Source: Pararge aegeria (taxonomy: Eukaryota > Arthropoda > Insecta > Lepidoptera > Nymphalidae). Taken from it: 64,000 bases of DNA. The stretch is taken from positions 5,146,001 to 5,210,000 of the forward strand of contig NC_053187.1 in assembly GCF_905163445.1 (NCBI RefSeq), read 5' to 3'. Both the position numbers and the translations under genes were made by a program. Below are positions 1-10,799 of this stretch, one piece after another. The number at the start of each line of letters is the position of its first letter. The first letter of the stretch is position 1. The notes below the pieces were generated by a model. It searched no databases. It saw only the letters and a program-made list of their open reading frames with translations, and was not told where the DNA came from.

Positions 1-3
1 GCT

Positions 4-50
4 GGAATACCATCAGTGGCGTGCATAGAGCACGCCACTGATGGTATTCC
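4..50. repeat. 21-bp-arm perfect palindrome built on a MITE end
   Basis: The left arm 4-24 and right arm 30-50 are perfect inverse complements around a 5-base spacer. Positions 14-30 (CAGTGGCGTGCATAGAG) equal the terminal 17 bases of the subfamily 2 MITE. The 10 outer bases of each arm are flanking DNA and are inverted copies, not the direct repeats expected of a normal insertion. Confidence 0.85.
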
Positions 51-146
51 ACTTCCATATGGTGGACCATCTTTTAGGTCTTAAAAATTATGCAATGGGA
101 CATTAATAACTGAGCAGTCTGATTGATTGAAATTGAATTCAAATTT

Positions 147-310
147 AAAATTCATTTATTTCAAGTAGGCCTAATTTAAAAGCACTTTTGAAATTTCAAG
201 TCAGTCTGTTTGTAGTGACTCTACCACCGGTTCGGATCGCAGATTCCATTGAGAAGAGTCGGCAAGAAACTCAGCAGATTGCTCTTTTCCAGCAACATTT
301 TATAGTTTAA
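147..310 (-). repeat. 3' tail of LINE family L1
   Basis: Read from the minus strand it matches the tail at 38043-38182 (GCCGGCTTCT, ACCGGTGGTAGAGTC, TACTTGAAATAAATGAATTT). No coding part remains. Confidence 0.7.
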
Positions 311-920
311 CAATCTTTAGATGCGATTCTGTTTCTATTGGTGAGCACAGGTGTGTGCTCTCAAACCAAGCTCAAAAAGTTATTTAAAGCAGTATGTATA
401 TCTGATCATTACCGTATCAATAATGTCAAATGTGCATAAATATTGGGTCACTAATGAAGTACTTACTCATGAACTGCTTAATGCAAGGTAAAATTGCGAG
501 TAGTAAAGAAAATAATTTATTTAAAAATAAGTTAATATAAGAGCGTTCTACATCTTCTCGGACGGCATAGGTATCCCGTCACAAAGAGAAAAAGGCAGGT
601 CGCAAGTAAATACTTATTTTACTGTTATATTCACATACCTACTAGGTACGAGAATAAAACGTAACTTAATTAAAAGAACCGAGCTTGATAAAGTAACTGC
701 AGCGCAAAAGAAAACGGGGTTCCTTTAATAAAATGTCAAGAAAATTGCTTCAAACAGCTGCATCGTATCGCATTTTTTGTTACAAAATACCACACGGTGC
801 TGTTTAGAAGCCGCAAGTAAAGATACGCACGCAAAACAACTCATAATATTTTTGAGACTTTTGCCTGTTTGTTTCTATAAGAGGTGATTTCTGTGCTAAC
901 TTCACCCTTAACCTATTAAC
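310..920. other. No recognisable feature
   Basis: AT-rich sequence without a meaningful open frame, tRNA-like box or repeat match inside the window. Confidence 0.5.
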
Positions 921-921
921 G

Positions 922-1215
922 TCCTACTGCTGGGTACAGGCTGCCTTGCTCACAAGAGATAAGTTTTTAGAGCATAGTCCCACCACACTTCTTCACTGCG
1001 GGTTTGTAGGTTTTAATGACTACTATTAAAAGGAAGTGTATAACAACCGAACCCGACGGTTTAACGTGCTCTACGAGGCAGCGGGGTTGAGACCGCCTAT
1101 TTCCGAACTCCGAGCTGTTACTGAGAAGTTATTTAACAGAAAACCCCAATACCTAACAAGTTTGATCGACCCGGGTTCGAGCCCAGGACCTAGTGATGTC
1201 GTTAACCCTTAGCAC
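922..1215 (-). repeat. SINE family S5 copy
   Basis: It contains CCTACTGCTGG near its left side and GACGGTTTAACGTGCTC in the middle. A complement of a polymerase III B box lies in GACCCGGGTTCGAGCCC near the right. The same modules in the same order and spacing recur at 18838-19125, so they form one element and not chance neighbours. Confidence 0.6.
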
Positions 1216-1739
1216 GACTCGCTATATAAAGCCTCACAATTACATTCGTGGGGGAGTTAGTTCCACCATGTATATAAATTGACTTTTAAGAGCTAGGTAA
1301 CAATTTATTAACTGACCCTAGACCCGCGCAACTTCGTCTGCACCTAGAAAAAAACCTAGAAACTAATTGCAGCGCTACCTACCAGGTAGGCCTGTTTTGT
1401 TTCCAAACTATGTTAATCGCGGCCGTATGTGTTATTCTATACCTGTCGCAACTTCAAAGCGATAGGTTCAATTTGAATATTTTAAAAACTGAATTTGCAG
1501 GTATATAATTAAACTTAATATTTATACTTTATTTCTTTCGCATTTATAATATTAGTATTTAGTAGGATGATACACATGCATTCGATCGTTGTACCATACG
1601 CCTCGCGACTTGCTGTTATCCGTGAAGAGTTATGTCCTTTATCTCCGATAATATTTATCAGATCTTCATTAAAATTAGACAGAACATGCTTGATAGTATA
1701 CACTTTCAAATAAAAAAAGAATTATAAAAATTGGTCGAA

Positions 1740-2038
1740 ATTTAACGGAGCTATGAAGTAAAATTGATAAAAAATTTCATCCCATTTGCCGGAGGAAACT
1801 TATAAGAAGTATCCTATATGTTGACCCGGTATATCAGCTACCACTATACTAAATTTTATTTAAATCCGTTCAGTAGTTTTCACGTGATGCCCGGACAGAC
1901 AGACAGACAGCCAGACAAAAATTAAATAAAAATCTGTTTTGGACTCAGTGTCGATTATAAAGCATCCCGCGGTCAAAATTTTCAAAATATATTAAATGTA
2001 CAGAAATCTTCCAGTTACAGTTTTATTATAAGTATAAA
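1740..2038 (+). repeat. 3' part of dispersed repeat family G, with GACA microsatellite
   Basis: Runs from TTTAACGGAGCTATGAAG through GACAGACAGACAGACAG to TTTTATTATAAGTATA. The last 40 bases recur at 57566-57608, where they are followed by an inverted copy. Likely a non-LTR or similar element tail; the class is uncertain. Confidence 0.55.
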
Positions 2039-2218
2039 TTGACAATTGATTTCAAAATTAATAAAAGTTGGGCATACTTATGTGATGTTGTCTTTTATGT
2101 TGTGTCTTGTAATTTTAAGTTCCTAATTGCCATCAGTATCTATGGTGGTAAATTGATATTGGGTAGGCCTATTTACGACGGCGAAAATCGGTTGATTCAA
2201 GATGACCCAAGTCAGTAA

Positions 2219-2482
2219 ATAAATAAATAAATATACTACGACTATACACACATTGCCATGTAGCCCCAAAGTAAGCGTAGCTTCTGTTATGGGTACTAAT
2301 AAGACTGATGAATATTTTTATTGAATAATATACATAAATACTTATAGTATACATATAAACACCCAGACACTGAAAAACATTCATGTTCATCACACTAACA
2401 TTTTCCAGTTGCGGCAATCGAACCCACGGTCTTGGACTCAGAAAGCAGGGTCGCTGCCCACTGCGCCAATCGACCTTCAAGT
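2219..2482 (-). repeat. SINE family S1, full-length, with target duplication
   Basis: On the minus strand the head has an A-box-like segment near GGCGCAGTGGGC, then the B box in the GGTTCGATTGCC area, a body, and an ATTT tail. The 11-bp direct repeats CAAGTCAGTAA flank it at 2208-2218 and 2483-2493, supporting retrotransposition. It is tRNA-derived and not a tRNA gene. Confidence 0.85.
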
Positions 2483-2499
2483 CAAGTCAGTAACTGGTT

Positions 2500-3125
2500 A
2501 TTAAGTTTTACCTAAGTTAGTCGTCTTATAATACTGTTGATATCACAACTAAAAGTCGCAGTATTCCCGCCAACCTGGATTAGATCATAGCAGGTTGAGA
2601 GCTGAATATTTCTCCGAATTTTATACTTTGTTTTATCACACATTACTCTTTTAGTAGGAGACATAATCGCAAAAATCTTAGCCAGGAAAAGCCGTAAATT
2701 TCGCTGCATTTTCTGCGGCAAGATAATTAAGTATATCCACTTAGAAACGCTGTAAGGTAATAACTAGATTTTAATATGCAGAGGCTGTATTGGGACGTAG
2801 GTCATGATATAGTGGTGGGTAGGTTTTAATCATTCAATCTATGCGCAGATATGAAATTTTGAAGATTTATTTTTAATTTTTGATTCTTTCTTGACAAATT
2901 AAATTAAATAAAAATAAATAATTAAATTTTAAACTCTTTATTGCAAAAACGGTGCAAAATAATAATCAACCCGCATGCAGGTCACTTCGCGATATATTTT
3001 CACGAAAATAAAGCATTTTTTGCTAAAAGCATGTATGGTGTAATATATAATAGGCGCTGCTTCTATCCAATGTTTCCCTTGTTCTCTTTTGTTGTTACAG
3101 CAGGTGATACTTAATTTCTCAAATT
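2500..3125. other. Gap with one small repeat fragment
   Basis: Only 2790-2830 is recognisable: GGTCATGATATAGTGG, shared with family K at 6255-6425. Confidence 0.4.
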
Positions 3126-3127
3126 AA

Positions 3128-3250
3128 AAACGCACATAACTCTGAATGAGAGGTGAGGAAAGGTGCGTGCCGAGAATCGAAGCCAGATCTTTCCGCGTTG
3201 GTAGACCTCTAAAAAGGTGGACAGACGACATCGAGCGAGTCACAATCAAC
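3128..3250. repeat. SINE S3 head fragment (minus) beside LINE L3 fragment (plus)
   Basis: 3128-3190 is the complement of the S3 head (CGCACATAACT, then GGTGCGTGCCGAGAATCGAA). 3200-3250 reads AGGTGGACAGACGACATCGA, the motif near the end of the L3 LINE reading frame. Confidence 0.5.
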
Positions 3251-3900
3251 CACAATCATTTTCAACCAATTACCGGCCTGCTAAAGCCCCCCTTTCCCCT
3301 TGCTCGGTTGGGTCATCATTCGCCCGCCACGATGTTTTCCTTCGCCTGACAGACACTAACACACAAACGCACACAAAGAATATAAGACACGTTAAAATAT
3401 TACATATCGACAACGCGATAGCGCATAACGCTCAAAGGAACTACTTAGAAAAAATCGGGTACCGCACAGGAACGACCAAAATTCACCATTAATTTCAAGG
3501 GCTAGATAACATGATCACAGTTCACACTGAGTGCACTTGAGAGTAATTAGGTGCTTGGTTTGAACATTTCAAAGATGTGTTGGCAAACCTGGCCGCACAT
3601 TGGTTACTAGCGTGTAATCACGTGACCGATGTCGCGTGACATGTGCTTCATGCGACATAAAATTCGCATTCGCACCCAAATTTGCTCAGATAGCGCTTTA
3701 CCTGCTTGCGGTTGCCTTTGTGAGCGCAGAGTTTAGGATTGATATTGTCTCTTCGGACGCTTATATTCCGGGGAAACTCAAACAGTTTTTGCTTGATCTG
3801 ATGATTGTGCTTTTGCACGACCAGCAAGATTCATTTATTTAATGAATAATGAGACAATTACACCATTTAGCAGTGTTTAGTGTACCCCAATTTTAAACAG
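3250..3900. other. No recognisable gene
   Basis: It contains a 68-codon open frame at 3636-3842 with a hydrophobic stretch. It has no family signature and no conserved neighbour, so I treat it as chance. Confidence 0.4.
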
Positions 3901-3905
3901 ACAGA

Positions 3906-4030
3906 CGATGTAAAGCGAGTCGCAGGAAGACTACAACGGCAAAAGACTGTCAAATTGTCTGAAATTATATCGCCCTACAGAAGACCACGTTCAGTAGTGG
4001 AAGTCCATCGGTTCATGTTGATGGTGATAA
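3906..4030 (+). repeat. LINE L3 3' fragment
   Basis: GATGTAAAGCGAGTCGCAGG followed by GTGGAAGTCCATCGGTTCAT and a GATGGTGAT tail matches the usual end of this lepidopteran LINE. The frame is broken. Confidence 0.55.
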
Positions 4031-4265
4031 AAAAACCCAGTAGTCACATTTTCAAGATTATTCCGGATTTTCCGATCTGCGGACAACCCTTGATGCAGTG
4101 CAAATGTAAGGTAGGCAAAAGCTGGTACATAGATCGCAGTGAAATAAAATCAAGCGATAGGTATTTATCGAGTGGCTGAGCAACCAAAATGCAGCTCGAA
4201 AGCCCAACCAGTAATTAAAATTACAGTCCAATAAAATGAACTACTAAATGTACTGATCTTATTAA

Positions 4266-4445
4266 AGACTTTAGAGCTCAGGATATAATAACCAATGTGC
4301 GTGCAGCCTAAAAGCACTGCCTCGAATTCACTCTTCAATTAGTTAAATTTGCAAGCGCTCGCCCCGTCGACTACAGGTGGGTATTTTGAGCGAAGAACTA
4401 GTAGGTAATCTGTAGATATTGATATTATTAATGGAAAGTTTATCT
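4266..4445 (+). repeat. Local repeat family K, copy 1
   Basis: Shares AATTCACTCTTCAATTAGTT, CAGGTGGGTATTTTGAG and a TATTAATGG end with copies 2 to 4. Confidence 0.65.
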
Positions 4446-4509
4446 CCGGGCAATATAAGCCAAAAAATTGCGTTTATTTGTACTCCAAACTGAGGGAACT
4501 ATTCATTTA

Positions 4510-4700
4510 GGTTTGAAGTTTCAAAAGATGTGGGTAAGGACATGGTGATAAAGTGTCGGGCTTAAAGCACAGACTCTCAAATTCACTCTTTAATTAAGTA
4601 GCTTTAGAAGCGCCCCTCCGACCTCAGGTGGATACTTTGAGGAACGATTCTGTAATTAGTAGATTTTGATATAATTAATGGGGAGAGGAATTAAACGTAT
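4510..4700 (+). repeat. Local repeat family K, copy 2
   Basis: Contains CTCAAATTCACTCTTTAATT, then CAGGTGGATACTTTGAGGAA, then GATATAATTAATGGG, with the same spacing as copy 4. Confidence 0.7.
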
Positions 4701-4764
4701 GGACGTATTTCCGGACGGGAAAAGCTAACTTTATTACATTGAAAGCTCTGTAAAGCGATCTCAT

Positions 4765-5015
4765 CATACATTTTTTAGTAGTACTACCGCGATGCTTATT
4801 TCTGCCAAGCAGCATTGCTGTGTTACGGTCGGGGGCGTTCCGAAGGGCGTGGTTTCCGGTGTAATAACAGGCTCATGAGGCTTAACACCTATGCCTCAGG
4901 TTAACGGACACTGGGTGGGAATTGGTAGGACGCATTCTTTGCATGCCCTGCGGTGTGTAACTCTGTTTATAGACGACGGTTTTCCGTAAGGTGGGCCATT
5001 TGCTTGGTGGTTCTT
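4765..5015 (-). repeat. Dispersed repeat family E, longest copy
   Basis: On the minus strand it reads CTATAAACAGAG, AGGCATAGGTGTTAAGCC, AACACAGCAATGCTGCTTGG and AAATAAGCATCGCGGTAGTA. These modules recur in order at 36045, 56515 and 61250, and in part at 24352. No reading frame or polymerase III boxes are visible. Confidence 0.65.
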
Positions 5016-5494
5016 CAATAATAACTATATACCTAAAATTAAAAAAAACACATAAATTGCTTCTATTTTCCAACCACATACATGCTTTTAGGTCATCAGG
5101 GTCTACAAATCAGAACTACAGCTATCTTAGGCAAAAACCTAGCGCTTAACATCCAAAAGATGGGTCAGAATAGAAATCATGAGAACGTCGACTCAGATAG
5201 GTATTTTTCTTTGTTTGTAGATTTAAATAATTAAAGATAATACCAATAAATTTAAAGACGAATACATTGAATGAGTAGATAATAGTAAAATTGAATTTAG
5301 TTTAGTCTAATGGCGAAGTGTATTAATTTATTGTAGAAAATTAAGTCTCCTATGTAAGTGACTTAGGTCTTTTTATCGGAATAAATGTCTTTAAACCTAG
5401 ACCTAAAGGGCGAGTTGTTAAACGTGCGGACAAATACTATATTTGCCTTAACTTCTACATTCAGTAATCATTGCTCTCTAAGAAGATTAGTAGT

Positions 5495-5665
5495 TTTAAA
5501 GTTACAAAAGATGTGTTAGGACAGGGAAAATATGAAGGTTTTAAAGCACAGACGTAACGAAGCACATAGGAAACTTTACTCTCTGTATGCACCAGGTGGA
5601 TATTTTGAGGAACGCAGTCGTTAGTTTGTGAATTAGATATTATGAATGAGGTGAATTAACAACGG
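5495..5665 (+). repeat. Local repeat family K, copy 3
   Basis: AAAGATGTGTTAGGACAGG, then CAGGTGGATATTTTGAGGAA, then TTAGATATTATGAATG. It is the most diverged of the four. Confidence 0.55.
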
Positions 5666-5744
5666 GATTAGTATTAACAACGGGGCAGAGCTTACATCAC
5701 AATCACAGCTCTGAGAGGCAATTAATCATCTTTATTAACAACGT

Positions 5745-5790
5745 ATTACCGGCCCACTAAAGGGCACGGGTTTCCTGTATGTAAATAAAT
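5745..5790 (-). repeat. SINE S3 tail fragment
   Basis: ACCGGCCCACTAAAGGGCAC is the complement of the S3 segment before its GAT-rich tail. Confidence 0.5.
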
Positions 5791-5867
5791 ATATGAATGA
5801 ATGTACTTTTGTTGTTCACCACATAAAAATACAGAAAAATTGAAAATAAAAATTAAATGCAAAATAT

Positions 5868-5917
5868 ACAATTTGGCGGCCTTATCGCTACATAGCAATC
5901 TCTTCCAGGCAACCAAT
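5868..5917 (+). repeat. Repeat family R fragment (uninterrupted relative of the 42-kb MITE target)
   Basis: GGCGGCCTTATCGCTACATA is followed by GCAATCTCTTCCAGGCAACC. At 42091-42290 the same sequence is split by the MITE exactly at CTTACAGG. Confidence 0.7.
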
Positions 5918-6154
5918 GGCGTAAAACACAGCTCAAGAAGAGAGGTAGGTGGTGTATATAAATATATATTTGCATATACATAAATACTATATATATATAT
6001 ATATAATAAACTGTCCGAAATCTGTGTTCCGATTGATAGACTTTATACGCCTTTGAGATCATTCTGTTAAACTCTCAGGTATACAGGTTTAATTACGATG
6101 TTTTCCTACATATTTTAGTTGCATAAATTAAGAAAGAACTTAATCCGAAAACTT

Positions 6155-6236
6155 AAGAGGTGCGTGCCGGGGGTCGAACTCGGTCCCCCAAAAGGTAGGC
6201 CGAAGCAATAACCACTAGGCTATCGCTGCTCATAAG
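6155..6236 (-). repeat. SINE S3-type head fragment
   Basis: The complement shows an A-box-like TAGCCTAGTGG and a B-box-like GAGTTCGACCCCCGG followed by GCACGCACCTCTTAAG. Confidence 0.6.
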
Positions 6237-6254
6237 AAAATTAACTGGGTACAT

Positions 6255-6425
6255 TCAATAGACGTGTTAGGAACAAGGCTCATGATATAGTGGCGGTCTA
6301 AAAACAGACTCTCAAATTCACTCTTTAATTAAGTAGCTTTGCGAGCTCGCTCTGACGACCCCAGGTGGGTATTTTGAGGAACGTAGTCTGTAGGCTTTGA
6401 TATAATGGATGGGAGTTGGTTTACG
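6255..6425 (+). repeat. Local repeat family K, copy 4
   Basis: CATGATATAGTGGCGGTCTA, then TCAAATTCACTCTTTAATTA, then CAGGTGGGTATTTTGAGGAA. A short CAGGTGGGTATTTTGAGGAA piece recurs once more at 8031-8050. Confidence 0.7.
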
Positions 6426-6611
6426 ACGAAGATAGAACTATAATAGTACGGAGACTTGTTTATTTTCAATATGTGTTGCATTTTCTGGGCGTAAGTTTTT
6501 CCTCAGAAATGCGTGTAATCAATAGATTAAGAATTTAATTTTGTTCACAATACTCGTTTCCGAAGTTCTGCCGACACAAACATCCGCGTTTATTGTTCTT
6601 TTATACAGTTA

Positions 6612-6715
6612 CGCACCTCTATCATTTCGGAGTTATGTGCGTTTTAATCAATTGAATATCATTTTTTTATAACGGTGAAGAAATACACCGTGAGGCATGC
6701 ATGAGGCAGGTGCAA
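6612..6715 (+). repeat. SINE S3 body fragment
   Basis: GTTATGTGCGTTTTAATCAA, then TTGAATATCA and AACGGTGAAGAAA. It matches the S3 copies at 38530 and 59525. Confidence 0.55.
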
Positions 6716-6732
6716 TAAAGGGATTTTATTTT

Positions 6733-7065
6733 TTCTGAATTTTTCCACAACAAGTTCGCCCTTGACTGCAATCAAATGTGGTGGTAAGTGATGATGCAGT
6801 CTAAGATGGTAGCGGGCTAACCCGTCAGGGAGTATGGTAGTCATACCACTAATCGGTTTCTACTCCACATCGCACCGGAACACTAATTTGCTTAGGGGCA
6901 CGTCTTTGTCGGTAGGGTGGTAACTAGCAACGGCCAAAGCCTCCCACCAGATAAGACCAGGGAATATTCAGAGATTATAAACTCACAAATTGCCCCTGCC
7001 GGGAATCGAACCCGGAACCTCCTGCTTAAATTCACTGCGCTCATCGTTGCGTCAAGGAGGTCGTC
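6733..7065 (-). repeat. SINE family S2, near full length
   Basis: On the minus strand the head carries an A-box-like segment and the B box in GGGTTCGATTCCCGGC. The 3' region (ACTGCATCATCACTTACC) matches the tail of LINE family L2. It ends in an A-rich tract. Confidence 0.8.
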
Positions 7066-7480
7066 AAATTATTATAATTAAAATATTGTGCTGATTAACG
7101 AATGAAAGATTGTATAGAAAAAAAATGCTAATCAGAATTTTAACTTACACGGACGAAGTCAAAGGGAAACCTTTAGTTGTATACACAAATATGATTCCGA
7201 CGACTAACAGAACTATAAGTCACTATAAACTACAATGTAAATAACTTTTATTTTCGTACACATCGCGGATTAATCCAATACCCGCCGTAGGTATAATAGA
7301 TCCGAGTTCAATTACTGCACGGCACGTCGCATGGGGACCATTAATAGTTTATGGATAACGTCACGAGTGGATTTGTCTGTGGTCTACTCAGGGTTTTAGG
7401 GTTGGCAATTTTCTGTGTAAACCTTTCTGTAATACAGAAAACGTAGTAGAAAAATATTTGCGCCAGGGCTTGGAAGTAGT
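7066..7480. other. No recognisable feature
   Basis: AT-rich sequence with no open frame or repeat match visible. Confidence 0.4.
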
Positions 7481-7484
7481 TAAC

Positions 7485-7940
7485 ATTTCGTACCGGTTTC
7501 GGTCATTAACCCTAGTATCGGTGCAGGTTTCGGTTTATTTAACTATTAATTGGAGAAACCGCTTTTTATTTGGTTTAACTAAATTACAGGTCATACACTG
7601 GTATATCGAAATGCCGTATCACGTATTTTAAACTGAGCATGAACCGGTTTACTTTTGCAAAAAAAACTAACAATATTTTTACCAGATAATTAACCAAAAT
7701 TTACTGGTAAATTAAACCAGTTAAGAGCCCGGATCTGCAGTTTCAGCGTCGTTGTAATCATATTAGAAATGTCACTGAATTCACATTACAAGATGGCGTT
7801 AATAGCACTGTTGGAAACCGGTAACCCCTATACCCTTGTATCGGAATCATTTCGAACAAGGTTTTAGTTACATTTAATAAATCGGATAATTAGAGAAATC
7901 GGTTCTTATCAGATTAACCGGTGTGGCTAACTGGAGTTCA
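7485..7940. repeat. Cryptic repeat rich in ACCGGT and CGGTTT words
   Basis: Words such as TACCGGTTTCGG, GGTTTCGGTTTAT, GAACCGGTTTAC, GGAAACCGGTAACC, ATCGGTTCTT and TTAACCGGTG recur irregularly over 450 bp, unlike the flanks. No unit length is fixed. Possibly a decayed element built of CGGT-type repeats. Confidence 0.5.
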
Positions 7941-7959
7941 TTCATTTCTAATTTTCTGC

Positions 7960-8060
7960 ACATCTGTGGGGGAAGATAATTTATATCCTTTCCCCTGGGA
8001 GATAATTGTCTTCTGCCCATGCTAGCCGTGCAGGTGGGTATTTTGAGGAACTTTATAATA
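7960..8060 (+). repeat. Dispersed repeat family H joined to a K fragment
   Basis: GATAATTTATATCCTTTCCC and CATGCTAGCCGTGC match 35960-36048 and, inverted, 35771-35866. CAGGTGGGTATTTTGAGGAA follows immediately. Confidence 0.55.
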
Positions 8061-8970
8061 TAAATTAGTGAAATAGCAGAACGGGAAGGCTTACTTGAAG
8101 CTTACGGGAAGCAAGCTTATTTGAAAAGGGAATACAAAAAAAAAGGTAAAATATAAAAAAAATCTCAGCAGAAGCAGCGAAACGCTCCGATGGGTTCTCA
8201 GTTATTACAATTACAGAAACATCTAAGTTGAAGAGTGCCTTAGGCAGTGTTAGAGACCCATGTGCCGTCACAGCAACAAGCGTGGCGCTCTCTTATGCCA
8301 TCATGCCATGATCAAGTTTTACGAGTAATGCTGTTCTTTTTGCAATTTTCCCTATTGAAATACATTGCATGCTAGCCATTTTAGTTTAGGTAATAGATTT
8401 GTGTGCAACATTAGCTCGAAGTTGAAAAACAAATAGTTATCATATTTGCTTCATTGGCAACCCTAATATTCGACACGGCACGTTTGTGTTATGAATACGT
8501 GCTAATAAACTATGGACAGAACTAAATGAGCCCATTCATAAAGTTATATCGCTAAGAAATTTTGGCACAGAACTTATTCAATGGGCGGAGGTTTTCTTAT
8601 ACAGTTCACTTTTCGTTCATCTTCACATAAAACATTATTTACATTTTTAACTTTTGACCGCGATTTTGTCCGCGTGTTTTTTTTCTTACGATAAAAACAA
8701 GCCTATATCAACCTCCGGTTCCTAAACTATTCGATAAGGCCAGCCCACTTTAACTGCGTAATATTTGTCTTGTTCAACAATTTTGCCATACCTCGTTGAA
8801 AACTTAAGTTTATTTCATTTCAACCCATACTTATAATAAAATATTCGCTCACACCTTAGTCGTTTGTTTAAATAATCTGTTGAAATTCTATTGTTCTTAA
8901 TATCATATGTTTTTATATGTGGCATTTCCAGTACGATTTAAAAAACTTTTACGTGTTGTATCTGATTTAT
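8060..8970. other. No recognisable feature
   Basis: AT-rich; open frames at 8065-8271 (minus) and nearby have no signatures. Confidence 0.4.
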
Positions 8971-8974
8971 TGAG

Positions 8975-9042
8975 GTGAAGTACGCTGCGTCCCACTAACT
9001 TACTAACGCGGGCGAAGCAGGGCACATCTAGTTCATAAATAC
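8975..9042 (-). repeat. Dispersed repeat family G, end fragment
   Basis: The complement reads CTAGATGTGCCCTGCTTCGC, the degenerate start of family G. Confidence 0.5.
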
Positions 9043-9044
9043 AA

Positions 9045-10160
9045 AGAAAACACGCAGATCCAATTTGGAAAAAGTTTAAACTAACAAACATACCTTTGCA
9101 TTTATAAGAACAGTATGATACTAAGTATATAACGTTATGCTGCAAAATTTGTAATCCGAACCTTATATTATAACGGTTTTTAGTTGCGTTGAGAGCCTAC
9201 CCTTTTACTTACTATAAAATACCTTGGACGTTTGAATACCTACAAATTACTCTGTGGTGATAAAATACATTGCGTATATCTAAATGTTTTGTAAACTGTG
9301 ATAAGAAGAACTATTTTACGAATAAATGTGCTTTTAGGGAGGTACAATCATTGATTTAATATGTTACTTTGTGTATGGCCGCCATGAAGGGAGCTTGCGC
9401 GTAATTGAAACAGATTGAAGACTACTGTACCAACAGAGGACCGCGTAGCGGACAGGTGGTAGGTACCTACTTGTTTAGTCGGGAGTCAATTACTCACTGT
9501 GTGTGTCTTGATGTTTCTTATGGGTTTGTACTCCCAAAACTAAAATAATTTGCTGCCGCCTAGTGAGTTATAGTTTGATAAATGGTGCCAGCAACTTCTT
9601 GCGGGAGTCAACCTTAACCACCAAACTGAACAATTTCTCTAGTATCTCATTCACATTAAGTAATGAATTGTGAACCATTTATAATAGTGTTAGGATTTAA
9701 TAAGGCTTACACTATCGAAATCTAGTGTTGACTGTTTATTCTTTGATTGGGTAGGTATGACCATATATAAGAAAATAAAACTCAGATTGTTATACACCTT
9801 TTTGGTAACAATCGTATATTTTTAGTTCATATCCTCAATGCAATGAAAAATAAAATAACCACATACCTACAGTTACGGTAGGTATGACATAAAAGTTACA
9901 TTGTTCACAAAAAAATACATATAGACGTTAATACAATTCACGCGACAAAACGGTCATCGGTGATCCGTCGGCGACTCGTTACCATACAAACGTTTGACAC
10001 TACCATTAAAGCCAACATTATGTAAATAAATTGATGTATATAGCAGTAAAGCTGTTAACATACAGCCTATACGAATATTTCAAACCGGAACGGGCGCCTA
10101 GCTTTATTACGCAGTAAACAATGTTGTACGTTGTTAACTTAAATCTATTTTTATTGAGAG
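9045..10160. other. No gene; weak repeat at the right edge
   Basis: CGCGACAAAACGGTCATCGG at 9941-9960 resembles CGCGACAAATTGGTCATCAA at 10380-10399, so the decayed tandem duplication described next may begin here. Confidence 0.35.
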
Positions 10161-10166
10161 CTTCAG

Positions 10167-10400
10167 GGCGTAAATTCGAATTTAGAAATGCCAAAATCGT
10201 CCATTGATACGACAAAACGGACGTCAAAACGATTTCATTATTAGCAGGCTACTCCGTACTCGTTGCTATTGTTATGGTGTTGCTCGCTTTAACATCCGTT
10301 GTAACATGCTTCTCTTTGACGATTGCCTTTTTGGACCGTCGTGTCGTAAATTCGGATTTAGAATTAAATGGTCCATTGACGCGACAAATTGGTCATCAAT
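10167..10400 (+). repeat. Diverged tandem duplication, period about 180 bp
   Basis: CGTAAATTCGAATTTAGAAA...CCATTGATACGAC at 10169 recurs as CGTAAATTCGGATTTAGAAT...CCATTGACGCGAC near 10347. A 13-bp-arm hairpin (AATGGACTAATAA) follows near 10427-10460. Confidence 0.5.
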
Positions 10401-10534
10401 TCGTTGCTTTGTGCTTGCTGTGATGGAATGGACTAATAATCCATTACTTATTAGTCCATTCGACTAGATCAGGCCCGAATAGATCCTGATCTATTCGATC
10501 TCATCCCCTCCTCATCATTCTACCATCGCACTGC

Positions 10535-10797
10535 AAGGGTGGGTTTTCACCCCTATGTTGTTAATATCCCAAAAACTACCACAAAGCGATTTGCATCTTA
10601 TTTTCTTATACGCATGGCTAGAACTTGGAACACCCTTCCGAGTTCTGTGTTTCCTAATTCTTACAACCTGGGTATCTTTAAAACAAGAGTGCATAGACAT
10701 CTTCTAGCGCGTCCCATCTTAGGGCACATCAAAACTTTCCATCAGGTGAAATTGTGGTCAAGCGCTAGTCTATTACAGTTAAAAAAAAAAAATTATT
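10535..10797 (+). pseudogene. LINE L2 ORF2 C-terminal remnant with 3' tail
   Basis: The translation contains FASYFLIRMARTWNTLPSSV and then LGIFKTRVHRHLL, the usual end of a lepidopteran non-LTR retrotransposon ORF2 after the reverse transcriptase. A tail (TCAGGTGAAATTG, GTCAAGCGCTAGTC) and an A tract follow. The 5' part is lost, as in most LINE insertions. The frame is intact over about 75 codons. Confidence 0.75.
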
Positions 10798-10799
10798 AA

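Noticed and set aside
1899..1916. Regular GACA units as a possible CRISPR or satellite
   Set aside because: A simple microsatellite within a retroelement tail; no spacers.
3880..4179. 99-codon frame near a LINE fragment
   Set aside because: Its first half overlaps the L3 3' fragment out of the LINE's frame, and the rest has no signature.
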